A stretch of DNA of 64,000 nt from Robertmurraya korlensis (GCF_023715225.1 NZ_JAMBNS010000003.1:186001-250000); one strand, 5' to 3'; counted from the stretch's first letter, positions 35,304 to 44,992 are shown. Notes: generated from the sequence alone by a model not told the origin. Numbers and translations are program-made.

Positions 35304-35925
35304 ATGCGAACTTATTAAGTACTTGAGAGAAATCAATGCGGTCACCAATCGTGGTTGGTGCATGTCCTTGAAGGTACTTTTTATCCTTCTCCACTAAACG
35401 GAAAATATTAAATGTAGTTAATGCATCGTCCAGCGCTCGGTGGTGCTTTCCCGTTCCTTCCTTGCCATACTCTTGTACCGCTTTCCATAAACCCGTTTGA
35501 TTTTGGTCTCCGAAGAATCGCTTGTACTCCATGGATAGATCGAGTTCTTCCCCTTTTAATGGAAAAGTTAGACCGGCTTGTTCGCAGTTATTGCGAAGAA
35601 CCCTCATGTCCATATTGCCCCACGTAACAATTGTCAGATCTATAGTTGGGGAACTTAATTGCTCAAACTTTTTCACAAGATCTGTAAAACTAATGCCTGA
35701 ATTGACTTGTTCCTGTGAAATTTTCAAAAATGATTTACAGCGATCCGATAGCATAGGGAAACGATTAGGAGTAACATACGAAGAAAATTTCTCGCAGATT
35801 TGGTCATTTACAACCGACACAATGCCAGCCTCAATGATTTCTGGGTAAAAACCTTTAAAGCGCTCAGATCTCTCAGGCATCGTAAACTCAAAATCAATAA
35901 ATAAATACTGATGCTCCTTCCTCAT
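35302..35925 (-). CDS. kapD: KapD, DEDD-type 3'-5' exonuclease-like inhibitor of KinA/KinB pathway
   Basis: 207 residues (KapD 205). It is an RNase T/DnaQ-type exonuclease fold: YLFIDFEFTMPE (Exo I D-x-E), VTWGNMDMRVLRNNC (Exo II) and GKHHRALDDALTTFNIF (Exo III H-x4-D). Catalytic residues are kept, so it may be an active nuclease. In B. subtilis KapD inhibits the KinA pathway to sporulation. The ATG at 35925 follows GAGGG by 8 nt; the longer frame to 35985 lacks an RBS. Confidence 0.9.
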   Translation of the reverse strand: MRKEHQYLFIDFEFTMPERSERFKGFYPEIIEAGIVSVVNDQICEKFSSYVTPNRFPMLSDRCKSFLKISQEQVNSGISFTDLVKKFEQLSSPTIDLTIVTWGNMDMRVLRNNCEQAGLTFPLKGEELDLSMEYKRFFGDQNQTGLWKAVQEYGKEGTGKHHRALDDALTTFNIFRLVEKDKKYLQGHAPTTIGDRIDFSQVLNKFA

Positions 35926-36089
35926 TTTACGTACCCTCTTTCCTCCTTCGACTATCACTACCATTATATGAAATAACCATTCCAAAAAATGAACATGAAT
36001 GTTGCTTTATTATATCATGTTTCATAATAATTTTTTAACTTTTCTGTTTAATTCATTCAAATAAAGTGCGGATAGGGAAAGGAGCCTAA

Positions 36090-36191
36090 ATGGACTGCTA
36101 TAGATGTACTTATTCCAGGTGGGATAATATCTCAACTGTCTTTTTTGTCGCTAGTGCTTTATTCCTTGTTGCTTTTGTCTTATTATGGTGA
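36090..36191 (+). CDS. Small 33-residue membrane protein
   Basis: A 34-codon frame with a very good ribosome site, GGGAAAGGAG, 4 nt before the ATG. The product starts MDCYRCTYSRWDN (a CxxC pair) and continues as one strongly hydrophobic helix to the end. It lies in the 333-nt gap between divergent kapD and pbpD. I know no family for it. The strong RBS and the soluble-head/membrane-tail layout make it plausible. Confidence 0.5.
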   Translation: MDCYRCTYSRWDNISTVFFVASALFLVAFVLLW

Positions 36192-36258
36192 AGTGTGAGA
36201 AAAACTAAATGACTTTATACACCATCATAATTTTTATTAAGAAAGGGAAGCACCCCCA

Positions 36259-38076
36259 ATGAAAGTAGCAACCGGTTATTTATTTATTATTTTGCTCCTC
36301 CCCGTCTTTTTTCTGCTTGCCTATTTTTCTAGCAAAGAGGTACGCTCTTTTGATACTTTCGATCACGTGATAGAAAACAAGATACAGTTAGAAAAAACAA
36401 ACTTATCACAAACAAGCTTGATCAAAGATCGCAATGGGGAAACCGTTTTAGAATGGTACAGCACCGTAAACCGCATTGTTTTACCAACAAAGGACATTCC
36501 TGAGCTATTGCGTGAGGTGTTTGTTCTATCAGAGGATCAGCACTTTTATGAACATATTGGCTTTGACTTAACAGCTATGGGTCGTGCACTTACGATCAAT
36601 ATTCAGTCAAATGGAATAGAACAGGGTGCAAGTACGATTACACAGCAGCTCGCTAGAAATCTTTATTTAACTCACGAGCAGTCTTACAATCGAAAGCTTA
36701 CCGAAATTCTTTACGCCTACAAACTAGAAAAAACTTATTCAAAAAAGGAAATCATAGATTTATATATTAATTCTATTTATTTTCAAAATGGGGCTTACGG
36801 AATTGAAGCAGCGGCTAAGCATTACTTTAACCGTGGAACAATTGAACTGACAAAAGCGGAGCTCCTTTTTCTAGCTGCTGTTCCGAACAATCCGACTTAT
36901 TACGATCCATTAACCCATTTCGATCGAGCAAAAGCGCGTCAAGAGCGACTCATAGATTTATTAGTTGAAAAAGACAAGCTCTCGGCTTCAGAAGCAACAG
37001 AGATAAAAAATTCTCCTATCAATCTAACCTTGCATGAACGAATGGACCAAGCACCTGATTACATGGCGTATGTTCAAAATGAATTATCACAATTAATTGC
37101 CCTTTCAGAAGGACTGTCCGACAAAGAAGTGATTGACAATCGAGTTAAAGAAGTGATTGCTTCCGGAATTAGCATCGAAACTTCATTGGACCAAAGTCTT
37201 CAAAACCGAGCAAAAACTGCGGTTAGTGATAATCTTCCTTTTATTGATGTGGAAGGGTCGGTAGCTGTAATTGATCATACGAATGCACAGATACTCGCAC
37301 TTGTTGGTGGAAAAAACTATCAAAAGGGTGAATTCAATCGGGCGTTCCAAGCTTATCGTCAGCCTGGTTCATCGATTAAGCCTTTACTTGTTTACGCTCC
37401 TTATTTAGAGGAGACGCATGCCTCTCTCTCTAAAACAGTAGATGCAGGAGAGCTCTGTATTGGTAACTATTGCCCTGAAAACTATGGTGGAAAAGTATAT
37501 GGAAATGTAACACTTGAACGTGCGTTTGCCAACTCATACAATACACCTGCTGTACGACTGTTAAACGACATCGGTGTAGAAACTGGCTTTCAATATCTAA
37601 CATCATTCCCATTTAAGAAGTTAGTACCAGATGACCATGTGTTACCAGCTGCCGTTGGTGGCTTTACGTACGGCATGTCACCATTAGAGCTGACAGGGGC
37701 TTACACCTCCTTTTATGATGGAGGGTACCAGCAGCCACGTGCCATTCGTAAGGTGACCGACTTACAAGGAAACGTTCTTTACGAGTGGAAGGATGAGAAA
37801 AAACAAGTCTGGTCTGCTGAAACCGTCAGCAGCATGCGGAGTCTTTTATCAGAAACGATTTCCTCAGGAACCGCTCGAAAAGCGCATTTATCTCGAGCGA
37901 CCTACCAAGGCGGAAAAACTGGAACAACGAATAATTACCAAGACTACTGGTTTGTTGGTTTAACCGATTCGCTAACGGTCGGGGTCTGGGTCGGAAGAGA
38001 TATGCCCTCTAGCATTGAAAATATTGAGCAGTACTCTCCACATCTATATATATGGAAAGCGATCATGTCGAATTAA
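36259..38076 (+). CDS. pbpD: Class A penicillin-binding protein (PBP4-type)
   Basis: 605 residues. Membrane anchor (about 5-23). The GT51 transglycosylase domain has EDQHFYEHIGFD with catalytic Glu92, QGASTITQQLARN and the later LEKTYSKKEIID. The transpeptidase domain has S371-SIK, S426-YN and K553-TG. It makes and cross-links glycan strands. Position after kapD and length agree with pbpD of B. subtilis (624 aa). GGGAAGCACCCCC lies before the ATG at 36259. Confidence 0.93.
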   Translation: MKVATGYLFIILLLPVFFLLAYFSSKEVRSFDTFDHVIENKIQLEKTNLSQTSLIKDRNGETVLEWYSTVNRIVLPTKDIPELLREVFVLSEDQHFYEHIGFDLTAMGRALTINIQSNGIEQGASTITQQLARNLYLTHEQSYNRKLTEILYAYKLEKTYSKKEIIDLYINSIYFQNGAYGIEAAAKHYFNRGTIELTKAELLFLAAVPNNPTYYDPLTHFDRAKARQERLIDLLVEKDKLSASEATEIKNSPINLTLHERMDQAPDYMAYVQNELSQLIALSEGLSDKEVIDNRVKEVIASGISIETSLDQSLQNRAKTAVSDNLPFIDVEGSVAVIDHTNAQILALVGGKNYQKGEFNRAFQAYRQPGSSIKPLLVYAPYLEETHASLSKTVDAGELCIGNYCPENYGGKVYGNVTLERAFANSYNTPAVRLLNDIGVETGFQYLTSFPFKKLVPDDHVLPAAVGGFTYGMSPLELTGAYTSFYDGGYQQPRAIRKVTDLQGNVLYEWKDEKKQVWSAETVSSMRSLLSETISSGTARKAHLSRATYQGGKTGTTNNYQDYWFVGLTDSLTVGVWVGRDMPSSIENIEQYSPHLYIWKAIMSN

Positions 38077-38083
38077 AAAACAG

Positions 38084-38113
38084 AACCCCGGATGAGTTGT
38101 TCATCCGGGGTTG
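38084..38113. terminator. Bidirectional terminator between pbpD and yufK
   Basis: 12-bp stem AACCCCGGATGA/TCATCCGGGGTT with a 5-nt loop; convergent genes. Confidence 0.88.
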
Positions 38114-38114
38114 T

Positions 38115-38672
38115 TTATACTGGTAAACTAGCAACGATGCTGTTGTATACTTTTAACGCAATAAATACAACACCTAACACGAGCGTTGACCAGGTAAGTA
38201 CTTGAAAGAAAATCAGTCCAATGATTCCTGATAGTGACAGCTTCGAGCTTACCTTATACACGAAAAAGACAAAGTAACTGATCGTTGTAAGGGAAAAAAT
38301 GACAGCTAGTATAGTTACATGGGCAGAACCTAAAAGCGATAATACAGAGCCTGAAAAATAAATAATTGCTCCGGCACGAACATCCTTTAAACTTTCTCCG
38401 TTAAAATCCTTCGAGAAAAAGAGCAGAGAAAGCTCATTGATCGTATCAGCAATCAGCTTTAATGCTGCAAAAACCATAAAGAAGACAACCAGTAATAAGA
38501 TAAGCAACGCAAGCTTAATTCCACTTCTAGAAAAGAATTCTAGCATTCCCACATAAATGCCGGTAGCATTCAAAAATTTAAAAAGATGCACCTCAACGAG
38601 CATCGCAAAGGACAAGCTAAATAATAAAATAGACACCAAAGGAAAGTAACTTGTTAAATAAGTATTTTTCAT
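38115..38672 (-). CDS. yufK: YufK-like membrane protein
   Basis: 185 residues, five to six membrane helices (GIKLALLILLLVVFFMVFAA and others), no known catalytic motif. The length and place between pbpD and mrp fit B. subtilis YufK (185 aa). GGAG lies 6 nt before the ATG at 38672; the upstream ATG at 38702 has no RBS. Function unknown. Confidence 0.8.
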   Translation of the reverse strand: MKNTYLTSYFPLVSILLFSLSFAMLVEVHLFKFLNATGIYVGMLEFFSRSGIKLALLILLLVVFFMVFAALKLIADTINELSLLFFSKDFNGESLKDVRAGAIIYFSGSVLSLLGSAHVTILAVIFSLTTISYFVFFVYKVSSKLSLSGIIGLIFFQVLTWSTLVLGVVFIALKVYNSIVASLPV

Positions 38673-38736
38673 TGAATTCTCCACATGTATATTATCTTTC
38701 ATTATTATGAGAGATAGGAGAACATATTACAAGTCT

Positions 38737-38949
38737 TTATGGTCTCTCAATTCTTACATATTCCCTTGCCTTGAACATGCGATACTTTTTTTTCTGAATC
38801 TCTAATCCTGGATCAGTGGTAAAGATCTCAACCACATCGCCCTCCTCATCAGGACTATAAAATTCACGCTTATCTTTTTTATCTAATGCCCATGCCAAGG
38901 ACACTAAGAGGAGAAAAATGGACAATGACGCTAGTATTTTCTTTTTCAT
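38737..38949 (-). CDS. Small exported or membrane-anchored protein, unknown
   Basis: 70 residues: MKKKILASLSIFLLLVSLAWA is a signal peptide or anchor, possibly cleaved after AWA, followed by about 50 charged residues (EEGDVVEIFTTDPGLEIQKKK). No family recognised. GAGGTG lies 5 nt before the ATG at 38949. It is 64 nt upstream of yufK in the same direction and may be co-transcribed. Confidence 0.6.
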   Translation of the reverse strand: MKKKILASLSIFLLLVSLAWALDKKDKREFYSPDEEGDVVEIFTTDPGLEIQKKKYRMFKAREYVRIERP

Positions 38950-39058
38950 CCTCACACCTCACTTTAAAATTATTTTGAGGATAAAAGTCTGATTTTATTC
39001 AAAAAAAATAAAAATTTTTTCACCATTTCATCTGCGTTTCTACCTATTTATTAGTTTT

Positions 39059-39090
39059 GCTTCAAGTAAGGGATGTTGTACGCTTGAGGC
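39059..39090. repeat. Short inverted repeat upstream of the mrp operon
   Basis: 39059-39066 pairs with 39083-39090 (8 bp, one G-T). It lies in the 294-nt gap between the divergent small-protein gene and mrpA. A TATACT hexamer at about 39114 may be a -10, but I see no convincing -35. Its role is unknown; nothing else stands out in the gap. Confidence 0.4.
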
Positions 39091-39243
39091 ATGCAAGGTC
39101 TGTTTTTTTACGTTATACTTTTTTATATGGCTGTTTCGGGAAAAGAATGTGGAAGCATGTTCAGAGAAAAATATGGAAATAGTAATAGGCAGTATTACTT
39201 TAAAAAAACAGTTATCACTTACATATAAAGAGGGGGTTTTGTT

Positions 39244-41649
39244 TTGTCTTTGCTACACTTGGCCATTGTTTCACCTCTATTGCTCGCGGTCATCATACCT
39301 ATTTTTTCCAAGAGCATTAGACAAATACATACAGGGTGGTTTGTACTTCCATTACCAGTTGTATTATTTAGCTATTTTCTTTCGTTTATTAGTACCACAT
39401 CGCACCAAGGTACAGTATATGAAAGCTTTGAGTGGATTCCTTCTCTTGGCATTAATTTTGCGGCTAAAATAGATGGACTTGGATTACTCTTTGCTTTGCT
39501 TATATCAGGAATTGGGGCTTTAGTTGTTCTATATTCAATTTATTATTTAGCAAAGGATAAGGAACAGCTCGGCAACTTCTATGTGTATCTTCTTCTATTT
39601 ATGGGAGCGATGCTCGGGGTAGTTCTATCCGATAATTTAATCGTAATGTACGGCTTTTGGGAACTAACTAGTATTTCTTCCTTCTTACTTATCGGTTACT
39701 GGTATCATCGAGAGAAGTCAAGATATGGTGCACAAAAGTCTATGTTAATTACCGTTTTTGGTGGTCTTGCCATGCTAGGTGGAATCATCCTGCTATATAT
39801 CATGACAGGGTCCTTTAGTATTTCAGAAATTGTCGCGCAATCAGACATTGTGTTAGAGCACACCTTGCTTATTCCAGCCATACTCTGCTTTTTACTTGGT
39901 GCTTTTACTAAATCAGCTCAGTTTCCTTTCCATATTTGGCTACCTGATGCAATGGAAGCTCCAACACCTGTTAGTGCCTATCTCCATTCGGCAACCATGG
40001 TTAAGGCGGGTATCTATCTTGTAGCGAGAATGAGCCCCGTGTTTGCTGAATCACCTGTATGGCTCTGGCTTGTCGGAGGATTCGGTATCGTCACCTTGTT
40101 CTGGGGTTCTTTTTCAGCTGTCAAACAGACTGACTTAAAGAGCATACTTGCCTTCTCAACCGTTAGCCAATTAGGGTTGATTATGTCTCTGTTAGGTGTT
40201 GGTGCTGCTGCCCTACATTATGATGGAATAGATGATAATGTTTTTACTGTGGCAACGACCGCTGCTGTTTTTCATTTAATTAATCATGCTACCTTCAAAG
40301 GAAGCTTGTTTATGGTCGTAGGAATTGTTGACCATGAAACAGGAACACGAGATATCCGGAAGCTTGGCGGACTCATGCATTTGATGCCAGTTACCTTTAC
40401 GCTTGCGATTATCGGTGCATTTTCTATGGCTGGCTTGCCGCCATTTAACGGCTTTTTAAGTAAAGAAATGTTTTTTACCGGTATGGTAAATATTTTAAAA
40501 TTGGATCTTTTCTCTCTAAGCACTTGGGGATTATTGTTTCCTGTTCTTGCTTGGATCGCCAGTGTATTTACGTTCATATACAGTATGAAACTCGTGTTTA
40601 GAACATTTACCGGCAAATACAAACCGGAAGGATTAAAAAAGAAGCCACATGAGGCACCACTTGGCATGCTCATTTCACCAGTTGTACTCGGTTCTTTAGT
40701 GATCATTTTTGGATTGTTTCCGAATATTCTTTCCCATAACTTAATATCACCGGCGATGGCTTCGATTTTACCGAGTCTGCTTTCCCCAGGAGATATTTTT
40801 GACGTTCATATTTACTTCTGGCACGGACCAACTCCAGAATTATTTATGACGATTGGAGTCGTGATTCTTGGGATTCTTCTGTATTTGACATTACCAAAAT
40901 GGGAGAAAGCCTATCATCTACTGCCTGAAAAATTAACGTTAAACAAGATTTATGACAGAGGACTCGAATCGATTCAATCTGGTTCGTTTAAACTGACAAG
41001 ATTTTATATGAATGGCTATATCCGGACGTATTTGGTCTATATTTTCGCCTTTTTCATTCTGATTTTAGGATACACCCTTTATACGAAAGACGCGTTTGTG
41101 ATCGATACAACAAATGTATCTAGCATTGGCTTTTATGAGATAGTTCTTTCCTTACTAATAGTTGTAGCCACCATTACCATCCTGTTTGCTAAATCAAGAC
41201 TCACCTCCATTATCTTACTAGGAGCCGTTGGGTATACGGTTGCTTTGTTCTTTGTCGTTTTCCGTGCGCCGGATTTAGCACTTACTCAGCTGGTAATTGA
41301 AACGGTGTCTGTTGCATTGTTTCTACTTTGTTTCTATCATTTACCGAAATTCAAAAAGGAAGAATCAAAAATTCCTTTTAAGCTCACAAATGCTCTTATT
41401 TCTATCGGAGTGGGCGCGATTGTTACAGCTATTGCACTTTCTGCAAATAGTACAAAACTATTTGATTCCATCTCACAATTTTACGTAGACAATACGTATA
41501 TCCGTGCGGCGGGAAAAAATATGGTTAACGTTATTCTCGTTGACTTCCGTGGCTTTGATACGCTATTTGAAATCTGTGTACTTGCCATTGCATCACTTGG
41601 TATTTTTGCCATGATTAAACTACGTCTAACAAGGGGGAAAGAAGGATGA
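39244..41649 (+). CDS. mrpA: MrpA, Na+/H+ antiporter subunit A
   Basis: 801 residues, the same length as B. subtilis MrpA. About 20 membrane helices. The N-terminal two thirds are a NuoL-like proton pump module: FWELTSISSFLLIGYW (catalytic Glu), AQFPFHIWLPDAMEAPTPVSAYLHSATMV and the Lys-containing helices. The C-terminal part carries the MrpB-like domain (FRAPDLALTQLVIET). The start is a TTG, with AGAGGGGG 7 nt upstream. First gene of a seven-gene operon giving sodium, pH and bile resistance. Confidence 0.96.
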   Translation: MSLLHLAIVSPLLLAVIIPIFSKSIRQIHTGWFVLPLPVVLFSYFLSFISTTSHQGTVYESFEWIPSLGINFAAKIDGLGLLFALLISGIGALVVLYSIYYLAKDKEQLGNFYVYLLLFMGAMLGVVLSDNLIVMYGFWELTSISSFLLIGYWYHREKSRYGAQKSMLITVFGGLAMLGGIILLYIMTGSFSISEIVAQSDIVLEHTLLIPAILCFLLGAFTKSAQFPFHIWLPDAMEAPTPVSAYLHSATMVKAGIYLVARMSPVFAESPVWLWLVGGFGIVTLFWGSFSAVKQTDLKSILAFSTVSQLGLIMSLLGVGAAALHYDGIDDNVFTVATTAAVFHLINHATFKGSLFMVVGIVDHETGTRDIRKLGGLMHLMPVTFTLAIIGAFSMAGLPPFNGFLSKEMFFTGMVNILKLDLFSLSTWGLLFPVLAWIASVFTFIYSMKLVFRTFTGKYKPEGLKKKPHEAPLGMLISPVVLGSLVIIFGLFPNILSHNLISPAMASILPSLLSPGDIFDVHIYFWHGPTPELFMTIGVVILGILLYLTLPKWEKAYHLLPEKLTLNKIYDRGLESIQSGSFKLTRFYMNGYIRTYLVYIFAFFILILGYTLYTKDAFVIDTTNVSSIGFYEIVLSLLIVVATITILFAKSRLTSIILLGAVGYTVALFFVVFRAPDLALTQLVIETVSVALFLLCFYHLPKFKKEESKIPFKLTNALISIGVGAIVTAIALSANSTKLFDSISQFYVDNTYIRAAGKNMVNVILVDFRGFDTLFEICVLAIASLGIFAMIKLRLTRGKEG

Positions 41650-42068
41650 GAACGAATGACCTCATTCTACAAACAGTGACAAAAGTGATTTTGTTCATCA
41701 TTCTCCTCTTCTCTATTCATCTGTTCTTTGCTGGACATTATTATCCAGGTGGAGGGTTCATTGGAGGGTTGATGACGGCAGGAGCTCTTGTTCTCTTGTT
41801 GCTAGCGTTTGATATGAAGACGGTAGCCAATATTTTACCCGTTAATTACCGCATTATGACGGCAATTGGGCTTCTTTTTTCGATTGGAACAGGAGCTGGA
41901 TCATTGCTATTTAATGTTCCATTTTTAACTCATGCATTTAATGATGTATACTTGCCTATCTTAGGCAAAACATCGTTGCATACAGCCGTGTTATTTGATA
42001 TCGGTGTGTATCTTGTCGTTATCGGTGTCACAATGACCATTATTCAAACAATTGGGGAGGACGAATAA
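41646..42068 (+). CDS. mrpB: MrpB, Na+/H+ antiporter subunit B
   Basis: 140 residues with four membrane helices and FAGHYYPGGGFIGGLMTAG, the MnhB signature. Overlaps the end of mrpA by 4 nt (ATGA) and shares one base with mrpC (TAATG). Part of the membrane-embedded Mrp complex. Confidence 0.95.
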   Translation: MRTNDLILQTVTKVILFIILLFSIHLFFAGHYYPGGGFIGGLMTAGALVLLLLAFDMKTVANILPVNYRIMTAIGLLFSIGTGAGSLLFNVPFLTHAFNDVYLPILGKTSLHTAVLFDIGVYLVVIGVTMTIIQTIGEDE

Positions 42069-42409
42069 TGGAAATCGTTATGGCGTTTGTAGTTGGTATT
42101 ATTTTTATGGCAGCCACATATTTAATGCTTTCTAAAAGTTTACTTCGAATTATTATCGGAACGGGACTTTTAAGTCATGGCACACATTTATTGGTTTTAA
42201 CGATGGGAGGCCTAAAAAATGGTGCTGCTCCCTTACTGGGAGAACATGCTGCCCAGTACAATGATCCCTTGCCACAGGCCTTAATATTAACGGCTATCGT
42301 TATTGCCTTTGGTGTTACTTCCTTTTTTCTAGTATTAGCATATCGCGCATACCAGGAGCTAGGAACAGACAACATGGATCGCTTGAGAGGGACGAAGATA
42401 AATGAATAA
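42068..42409 (+). CDS. mrpC: MrpC, Na+/H+ antiporter subunit C
   Basis: 113 residues with three membrane helices, NuoK-like: YLMLSKSLLRIIIGTGLLSHGTHLL and DPLPQALILTAIVIAFG. It fits MrpC in length and in the conserved Glu-poor first helix. Overlaps mrpD by 8 nt. Confidence 0.95.
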   Translation: MEIVMAFVVGIIFMAATYLMLSKSLLRIIIGTGLLSHGTHLLVLTMGGLKNGAAPLLGEHAAQYNDPLPQALILTAIVIAFGVTSFFLVLAYRAYQELGTDNMDRLRGTKINE

Positions 42410-43883
42410 TTTGCTTTTATTACCTATACTTATTCCGCTTTTTACGGCGGTCATATTAATCTTTTTAAATCGCTTTACGGTAGCCTCTAGGTGGGTATCC
42501 GTTTTATCATTATTGTCCACCGTATTTGTTTCTGTTCTACTTTTTCAAAAGGTCCGAACAGATGGAATTCAAACATTAAACTTAGGAAATTGGGAAGCAC
42601 CTTTTGGGATTACGTTAGTATCTGACATGCTTTCCGCCCTACTTGTTTTGACAACTAGCGTCATTGCGTTTGCTTGCTGTCTTTATTCCTTCCGAGCAAT
42701 TGGAGAGGAAAGAGAAAAGTTCTACTATTATTCTATTTTACAATTCCTGATTGTCGGGATTAATGGTGCATTTACGACTGGAGATATTTTCAACCTATTC
42801 GTCTTCTTTGAAGTGATGCTTATGAGCTCCTACGTGTTATTGGTACTAGGCGGAACAAAGGCTCAACTTCGCGAATCGGTGAAATATATTCTAGTGAATA
42901 TTATCTCTAGTTCGTTGTTTGTTATTACCGTTGCTTACTTATATTCGGTCGTAGGAACACTAAATATGGCACATATCTCCACAAGGATTGCAGAAGTGGG
43001 ACAGCCTGGTATTTTAACAGTGATTGCCGTGTTATTTTTAATCGTTTTCGGTTTAAAAGGAGCCATTTTCCCACTTTATTTCTGGCTACCTGGATCGTAT
43101 TACGCTCCACCTGCACCTGTTTTGGCGTTGTTCGGGGCGCTCTTAACCAAAGTGGGTGTGTACTCTATCATGAGGACGTATACACTCTTTTTCCCTCATG
43201 ACCCTGGCTATACTCATGAGCTATTAGGGGTACTTGCGGTGATTACGATTATTGTTGGCATTATCGGAGCCTTAGCGTACTGGGATATTAAGAAGATTAT
43301 TATTTATAACATTATCGTTGCTGTTGGCGTTATTTTGTTTGGGGTATCGGTAAATACAACTGAATCCTTGACAGGTGCGATTTTCTATTTGATTCATGAC
43401 ATGCTTATTAAAGCCGCATTGTTCCTGCTTGTTGGAGTCGTCATTGCGATTACAGGTACGAGTAACTTAAAGAAGATCAGCGGATTGATTAAGAATTATC
43501 CTTTATTAGGCTGGATGTTCTTACTATCTGCCCTTGCTTTAGCTGGAATTCCCCCACTTAGTGGTTTTGTCGGTAAACTGCTGATTATCAAGAGTGGTTT
43601 TGAGGCAGAAGCCTATTGGGGTGCTGGAATTGTGTTGATGTCGAGTCTCCTGGTTCTTTTTTCTGTTATGAAAATCTTTATTAATGGATTTTGGGGCATC
43701 CATCGCACATATGAAAAGGAAGAAAAAGCTCCTGTTAGCTGGTTGCTTATCTCTCCCGCTATTTTAGTGATTATTTCTGTGTTGTATGGAGTTGGAGCGG
43801 AGCTGGTTTACCCGTATATTTTAGAAGCTGCGGAAACACTTACTAATCCTTCCACCTACATCAATGCCGTCATGAAGGAGTGA
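42402..43883 (+). CDS. mrpD: MrpD, Na+/H+ antiporter subunit D
   Basis: 493 residues, 14 membrane helices, NuoM/NuoN-like. NLFVFFEVMLMSSYVLL holds the key Glu, FPLYFWLPGSYYAPPAPVLALFGALLTKVG the conserved lysine helix, and AGIPPLSGFVGK the later one. Second proton-translocating subunit of the complex. The strongest conservation in the operon is here and in MrpA. Confidence 0.96.
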   Translation: MNNLLLLPILIPLFTAVILIFLNRFTVASRWVSVLSLLSTVFVSVLLFQKVRTDGIQTLNLGNWEAPFGITLVSDMLSALLVLTTSVIAFACCLYSFRAIGEEREKFYYYSILQFLIVGINGAFTTGDIFNLFVFFEVMLMSSYVLLVLGGTKAQLRESVKYILVNIISSSLFVITVAYLYSVVGTLNMAHISTRIAEVGQPGILTVIAVLFLIVFGLKGAIFPLYFWLPGSYYAPPAPVLALFGALLTKVGVYSIMRTYTLFFPHDPGYTHELLGVLAVITIIVGIIGALAYWDIKKIIIYNIIVAVGVILFGVSVNTTESLTGAIFYLIHDMLIKAALFLLVGVVIAITGTSNLKKISGLIKNYPLLGWMFLLSALALAGIPPLSGFVGKLLIIKSGFEAEAYWGAGIVLMSSLLVLFSVMKIFINGFWGIHRTYEKEEKAPVSWLLISPAILVIISVLYGVGAELVYPYILEAAETLTNPSTYINAVMKE

Positions 43884-43888
43884 TAACA

Positions 43889-44365
43889 ATGGCATTTCAA
43901 ATACTATTAAATGTTTTTCTAGCTCTTGTTTGGATGTTTTTAAAGGTCTCTAATGAACCCATCGATTTCTTGGTTGGCTACTTTTTCGGGTTATTGCTCG
44001 TCTTTACTTTTCGACGTTTCTTCCCTTCCCGCTTTTACTTATTAAGAGTAGTAGCAGTAATCAACCTAATCGCCATCTTTATAAAAGAGCTTCTTTTATC
44101 TAATATTGCTGTTTTAAAGGTCATCATTAAACCAAAGCTTGATATCCAGCCAGGAATTTTTGCTCTTCCTACTGAATTAAAAAAAGATTGGGAAATCACT
44201 TTGTTATCCAATCTGATCACATTAACACCTGGGACATTAGTTGTTGATATCTCAGATGATAATCAGACTCTTTATATCCATGCGATGGACGCTTCAGATG
44301 CAGAGGCAGCCATTTCTAGCATCAAGAATACATTTGAAAAAGCCATCATGGAGGTGAGCAGGTAA
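43889..44365 (+). CDS. mrpE: MrpE, Na+/H+ antiporter subunit E
   Basis: 158 residues, two to three N-terminal membrane helices and a cytoplasmic domain (TLTPGTLVVDISDDNQTLYIH is the MnhE signature). AAGGAG lies 8 nt before the ATG at 43889; this start gives the B. subtilis length, while the GTG at 43880 overlaps the RBS. Shares one base with mrpF. Confidence 0.95.
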   Translation: MAFQILLNVFLALVWMFLKVSNEPIDFLVGYFFGLLLVFTFRRFFPSRFYLLRVVAVINLIAIFIKELLLSNIAVLKVIIKPKLDIQPGIFALPTELKKDWEITLLSNLITLTPGTLVVDISDDNQTLYIHAMDASDAEAAISSIKNTFEKAIMEVSR

Positions 44366-44649
44366 TGTTACAGTGGGTGATAACCATTTCTTTAGTATGT
44401 ATTACCTTATCCATGCTTGCTATGGTGTATCGAGTGATTAAAGGTCCTACAACACCTGATCGGGTGGTTGCACTTGATGCACTTGGAATTTGTTTAGTTG
44501 CCATCATCGCGCTTGTTTCAATCATGTTAAAATCAAATGCTTTCCTAGAGGTTATCTTGTTGATTGGAATTTTAGCTTTTATTGGGACAGTTGCCTTCTC
44601 CAAGTATTTAGAAAAGGGGGTCATCCTTGAACGTGATCGAAATAGTTAA
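44365..44649 (+). CDS. mrpF: MrpF, Na+/H+ antiporter subunit F
   Basis: 94 residues with three membrane helices and RVIKGPTTPDRVVALDALG, the MrpF/PhaF signature with the conserved Asp. Overlaps mrpG by 23 nt. Confidence 0.95.
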   Translation: MLQWVITISLVCITLSMLAMVYRVIKGPTTPDRVVALDALGICLVAIIALVSIMLKSNAFLEVILLIGILAFIGTVAFSKYLEKGVILERDRNS

Positions 44650-44989
44650 GGTTATTATCGGGATATGCATCGCACTTGGAGCGCTCCTAACCGTCGTTAC
44701 AGCAGTGGGCCTTATAAGATTACCAGATGTGTATACACGCACACACGCTGCCTCTAAAGCCGCTACATTAGGAGTTATGTTTGTTTTAGCAGGTACCTTT
44801 CTATACTTCTACCTATTAGAAGGCCATATGAATTCTCGACTAATTCTTGGAATTGTGTTTATTTTTATGACCTCACCAGTAGCCGGACATCTTATCGCTA
44901 GAGCTGCGTACAATACAAATGTAAAGCTTTGGGAAAATAGTGTTCAGGACGATTTAGCTGCAGTGAAAAAAGAACGTGCTGGGGAATAG
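44627..44989 (+). CDS. mrpG: MrpG, Na+/H+ antiporter subunit G
   Basis: 120 residues, three membrane helices; GLIRLPDVYTRTHAASKAATLG is the MnhG signature. The start is a TTG with AAAGGGGG upstream inside mrpF; a GTG two codons later is an alternative. Last gene of the operon. Confidence 0.93.
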   Translation: MNVIEIVKVIIGICIALGALLTVVTAVGLIRLPDVYTRTHAASKAATLGVMFVLAGTFLYFYLLEGHMNSRLILGIVFIFMTSPVAGHLIARAAYNTNVKLWENSVQDDLAAVKKERAGE

Positions 44990-44992
44990 GAA

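Noticed and set aside
39000-39243. Riboswitch upstream of mrpA
   Set aside because: Only one 8-bp inverted repeat is visible; no further conserved structure could be built by eye.
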